Shown here in pieces: positions 5,461-6,405 of a stretch of DNA of 6,405 bases (position 1 is the first letter of the stretch; the number at the start of each line of letters is the position of its first letter). Origin of the DNA: Mycobacterium sp. (GTDB lineage: Bacteria > Actinomycetota > Actinomycetes > Mycobacteriales > Mycobacteriaceae); the NCBI GenBank assembly GCA_018882545.1, contig VERS01000136.1, forward strand, positions 1 through 6,405, read 5' to 3'. The notes under the pieces are model-generated. The model made no database searches, had not been told where the DNA came from, and was given only the letters and a program-made list of their open reading frames with translations. The position numbers were made by a program, and so were the translations under genes.

Positions 5461-6405
5461 TCATTCGTAGACCCCCTCGACGTACCAGCGTCGCTGTCGA
5501 TAGCACAGCAGCAGGGCGGTGTCGCCCACCAGAACCTGGGCGCGCGCAACCCGCCCGGAGCGCTCCGGTTCCCACCACCGCTCATCCACCGGCCACGGCC
5601 CGGACCACCAACTCAGCTCACCGCCATAGGGCGTTCCTCCGCCATCCAGCCGGGTCGGCTCGGCGGTGAACATCCCGCGGGCGGTGATCCGGACCGGATT
5701 GCTCTGCGCATCAAGGACTTCCACTGCCGACTCCTGCCCGCCGGAATAGATCCCCGAGTCGCTCCGCTCCTGCCCGCCGGGTCCACTCCCCGAGTCGCTC
5801 CGCTCCTGCCCGCCGGGTCCATTCCCCCAGTCGCTGCGCTCCTGCCCGCCGGGTCCATTCCCCCAGTCGCTGCGCTCCTGCCCGCCGGGGCATACCGCCG
5901 GAGCGGGTTGCGGAATCTGACCGGGCCATGGCCGGTCGGGGACTTCGCGGGGAGCCGGCTCGTCGCCGAGTGGAATGAGGGTGATCCGCTCAGCGGGCCC
6001 GCGCCCGCCGCTTAGCACCGGCACCTGCACCGCCTCGGGGCCCAGCAGGCCTTGCACTCGGACCAGGGCGCGCCGGGCGCGCAGCCGGTCCTCCTCCCCC
6101 AGCCCGCCCCACAGCGGCAGCTGAAGCGCCTCCGCGGAGACCACCTCCACCGGCTGCAGACGCAGCAGGATGACCGGCCCGGTGGGCCCCGGCTGGCGCC
6201 CTCGGAGCCCGCTGCGTGAGGTCAGCCAGCCGTCGAGTTGCCAGCGCACCCGGTCGGCGGTGGCATCCTCGGTCAGCGGCTCCGCACACCGCCAGACCCG
6301 GGTCAATTCGCCACCACCGGCGGTGACCGCGGGGATGGCCAGTCGGGTGCAGCCGACCCCGGCTGCCTCCAGGCTGCGGTGTAGGGCGGCGGCCAGTGTC
6401 CGTCC
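5461..6405 (-). CDS. imuB: ImuB, Y-family polymerase-like mutasome adaptor, C-terminal 314 residues (5' end beyond window)
   Basis: ImuB is a catalytically inactive Y-family polymerase relative that links DnaE2 to the beta sliding clamp and to ImuA' during SOS translesion synthesis. The window holds only the C-terminal part; the frame is open to the right edge and enters as GRTLAAALHRSLEAAGVGCT. Numbering from that first visible residue, the little-finger-like segment with LTRVWRCAEPLT (34-45) and VRWQLDGWLTS (53-63) comes first. The clamp-binding motif QLPLWG follows at 95-100, then a Pro-rich linker (DRPWPGQIPQPAPA, 157-170), a 12-residue tandem repeat (about 173-224), and the conserved end domain with VEVLDA (228-233) and WWSGPWPVDERWW (266-278). 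A TTG at 6304-6306 could be read as a start but lies inside conserved sequence. The M. tuberculosis protein is about 525 residues, so some 200-odd N-terminal residues are off-window. The convergent thioesterase ends 12 bp away. Confidence 0.95.
   Translation of the reverse strand, partial: GRTLAAALHRSLEAAGVGCTRLAIPAVTAGGGELTRVWRCAEPLTEDATADRVRWQLDGWLTSRSGLRGRQPGPTGPVILLRLQPVEVVSAEALQLPLWGGLGEEDRLRARRALVRVQGLLGPEAVQVPVLSGGRGPAERITLIPLGDEPAPREVPDRPWPGQIPQPAPAVCPGGQERSDWGNGPGGQERSDWGNGPGGQERSDSGSGPGGQERSDSGIYSGGQESAVEVLDAQSNPVRITARGMFTAEPTRLDGGGTPYGGELSWWSGPWPVDERWWEPERSGRVARAQVLVGDTALLLCYRQRRWYVEGVYE
5735..5890. repeat. 36-bp tandem repeat (4.3 copies) inside imuB
   Basis: Four head-to-tail 36-bp units lie at 5735-5770, 5771-5806, 5807-5842 and 5843-5878, with a 12-bp partial unit to 5890. 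Units 3 and 4 are identical; unit 2 differs from them at three positions; unit 1 has a divergent stretch after its first ten bases. The unit is a multiple of three, so copy-number change keeps the imuB frame. On the imuB strand each unit encodes PGGQERSD(W/S)G followed by two variable residues. The array sits in the linker between the clamp-binding region and the C-terminal domain. Identical adjacent units point to recent expansion by slippage or unequal exchange. Confidence 0.95.
6106..6123 (-). other. Beta-clamp-binding motif QLPLWG of ImuB
   Basis: The codons spell QLPLWG, identical to the clamp-binding peptide described for mycobacterial ImuB, which is needed for mutasome function. Its preservation indicates that this ImuB can still recruit the sliding clamp despite the downstream repeat insertion. 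Confidence 0.9.

Noticed and set aside
5735..5890. The 36-bp periodic repeat as a CRISPR array.
   Set aside because: The units are directly adjacent with no unique spacers, and the array is read in frame within imuB.
6304..6306. TTG as the start of a separate short gene instead of the interior of imuB.
   Set aside because: The frame is open to the window edge and the 33 residues upstream (GRTLAAALHRSLEAAG and on) continue ImuB-like sequence.

Overview
This is a GC-rich (roughly two-thirds or more G+C by eye) stretch that looks like chromosome from a mycobacterium (Mycobacterium/Mycolicibacterium group). The protein sequences match, from memory, M. tuberculosis DnaE2, HtdY, LpqD and ImuB. Further support comes from a mycobacterial LexA box (TCGAAC-N4-GTTCGA) and start codons set about 6 bases behind TANNNT -10 elements, as in mycobacterial leaderless genes.

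Layout, left to right: (1) 1-2547, minus strand: the first 849 codons of dnaE2, the error-prone C-family DNA polymerase; its 3' end is outside the window. (2) 2548-2610: a 63-bp divergent control region with a perfect LexA operator and two outward-facing putative leaderless promoters. (3) 2611-3321, plus: a VIT1/CCC1-type iron/manganese transporter. (4) 3322-4191, minus: a double-hotdog MaoC-type (R)-hydratase/dehydratase (htdY), whose stop codon directly abuts the transporter's stop. (5) 4192-4306: a divergent intergenic region with a near-palindrome and a 13-bp direct repeat. (6) 4307-5035, plus: an LpqD-like lipoprotein with a histidine-phosphatase fold. (7) 5032-5448, plus: a small hotdog acyl-CoA thioesterase, translationally overlapping lpqD. 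(8) 5461-6405, minus: the C-terminal 314 residues of ImuB, including its beta-clamp-binding motif and a 36-bp tandem repeat not expected in this protein; its 5' end (Y-family polymerase-like domain) is outside the window.

The two ends belong to one system: DnaE2, ImuB and ImuA' form the mycobacterial mutasome, which carries out SOS-induced translesion synthesis. Here dnaE2 and imuB are only four genes apart and on the same strand; in M. tuberculosis (Rv3370c and Rv3394c) about two dozen genes lie between them. The genes in between concern metal transport, fatty acyl chemistry and the cell envelope. They have no evident role in repair, except that the transporter may share the LexA operator with dnaE2. 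I see no RNA genes, CRISPR arrays or insertion sequences. The most unusual features are the coding minisatellite in imuB and the LexA site placed to control two divergent genes.
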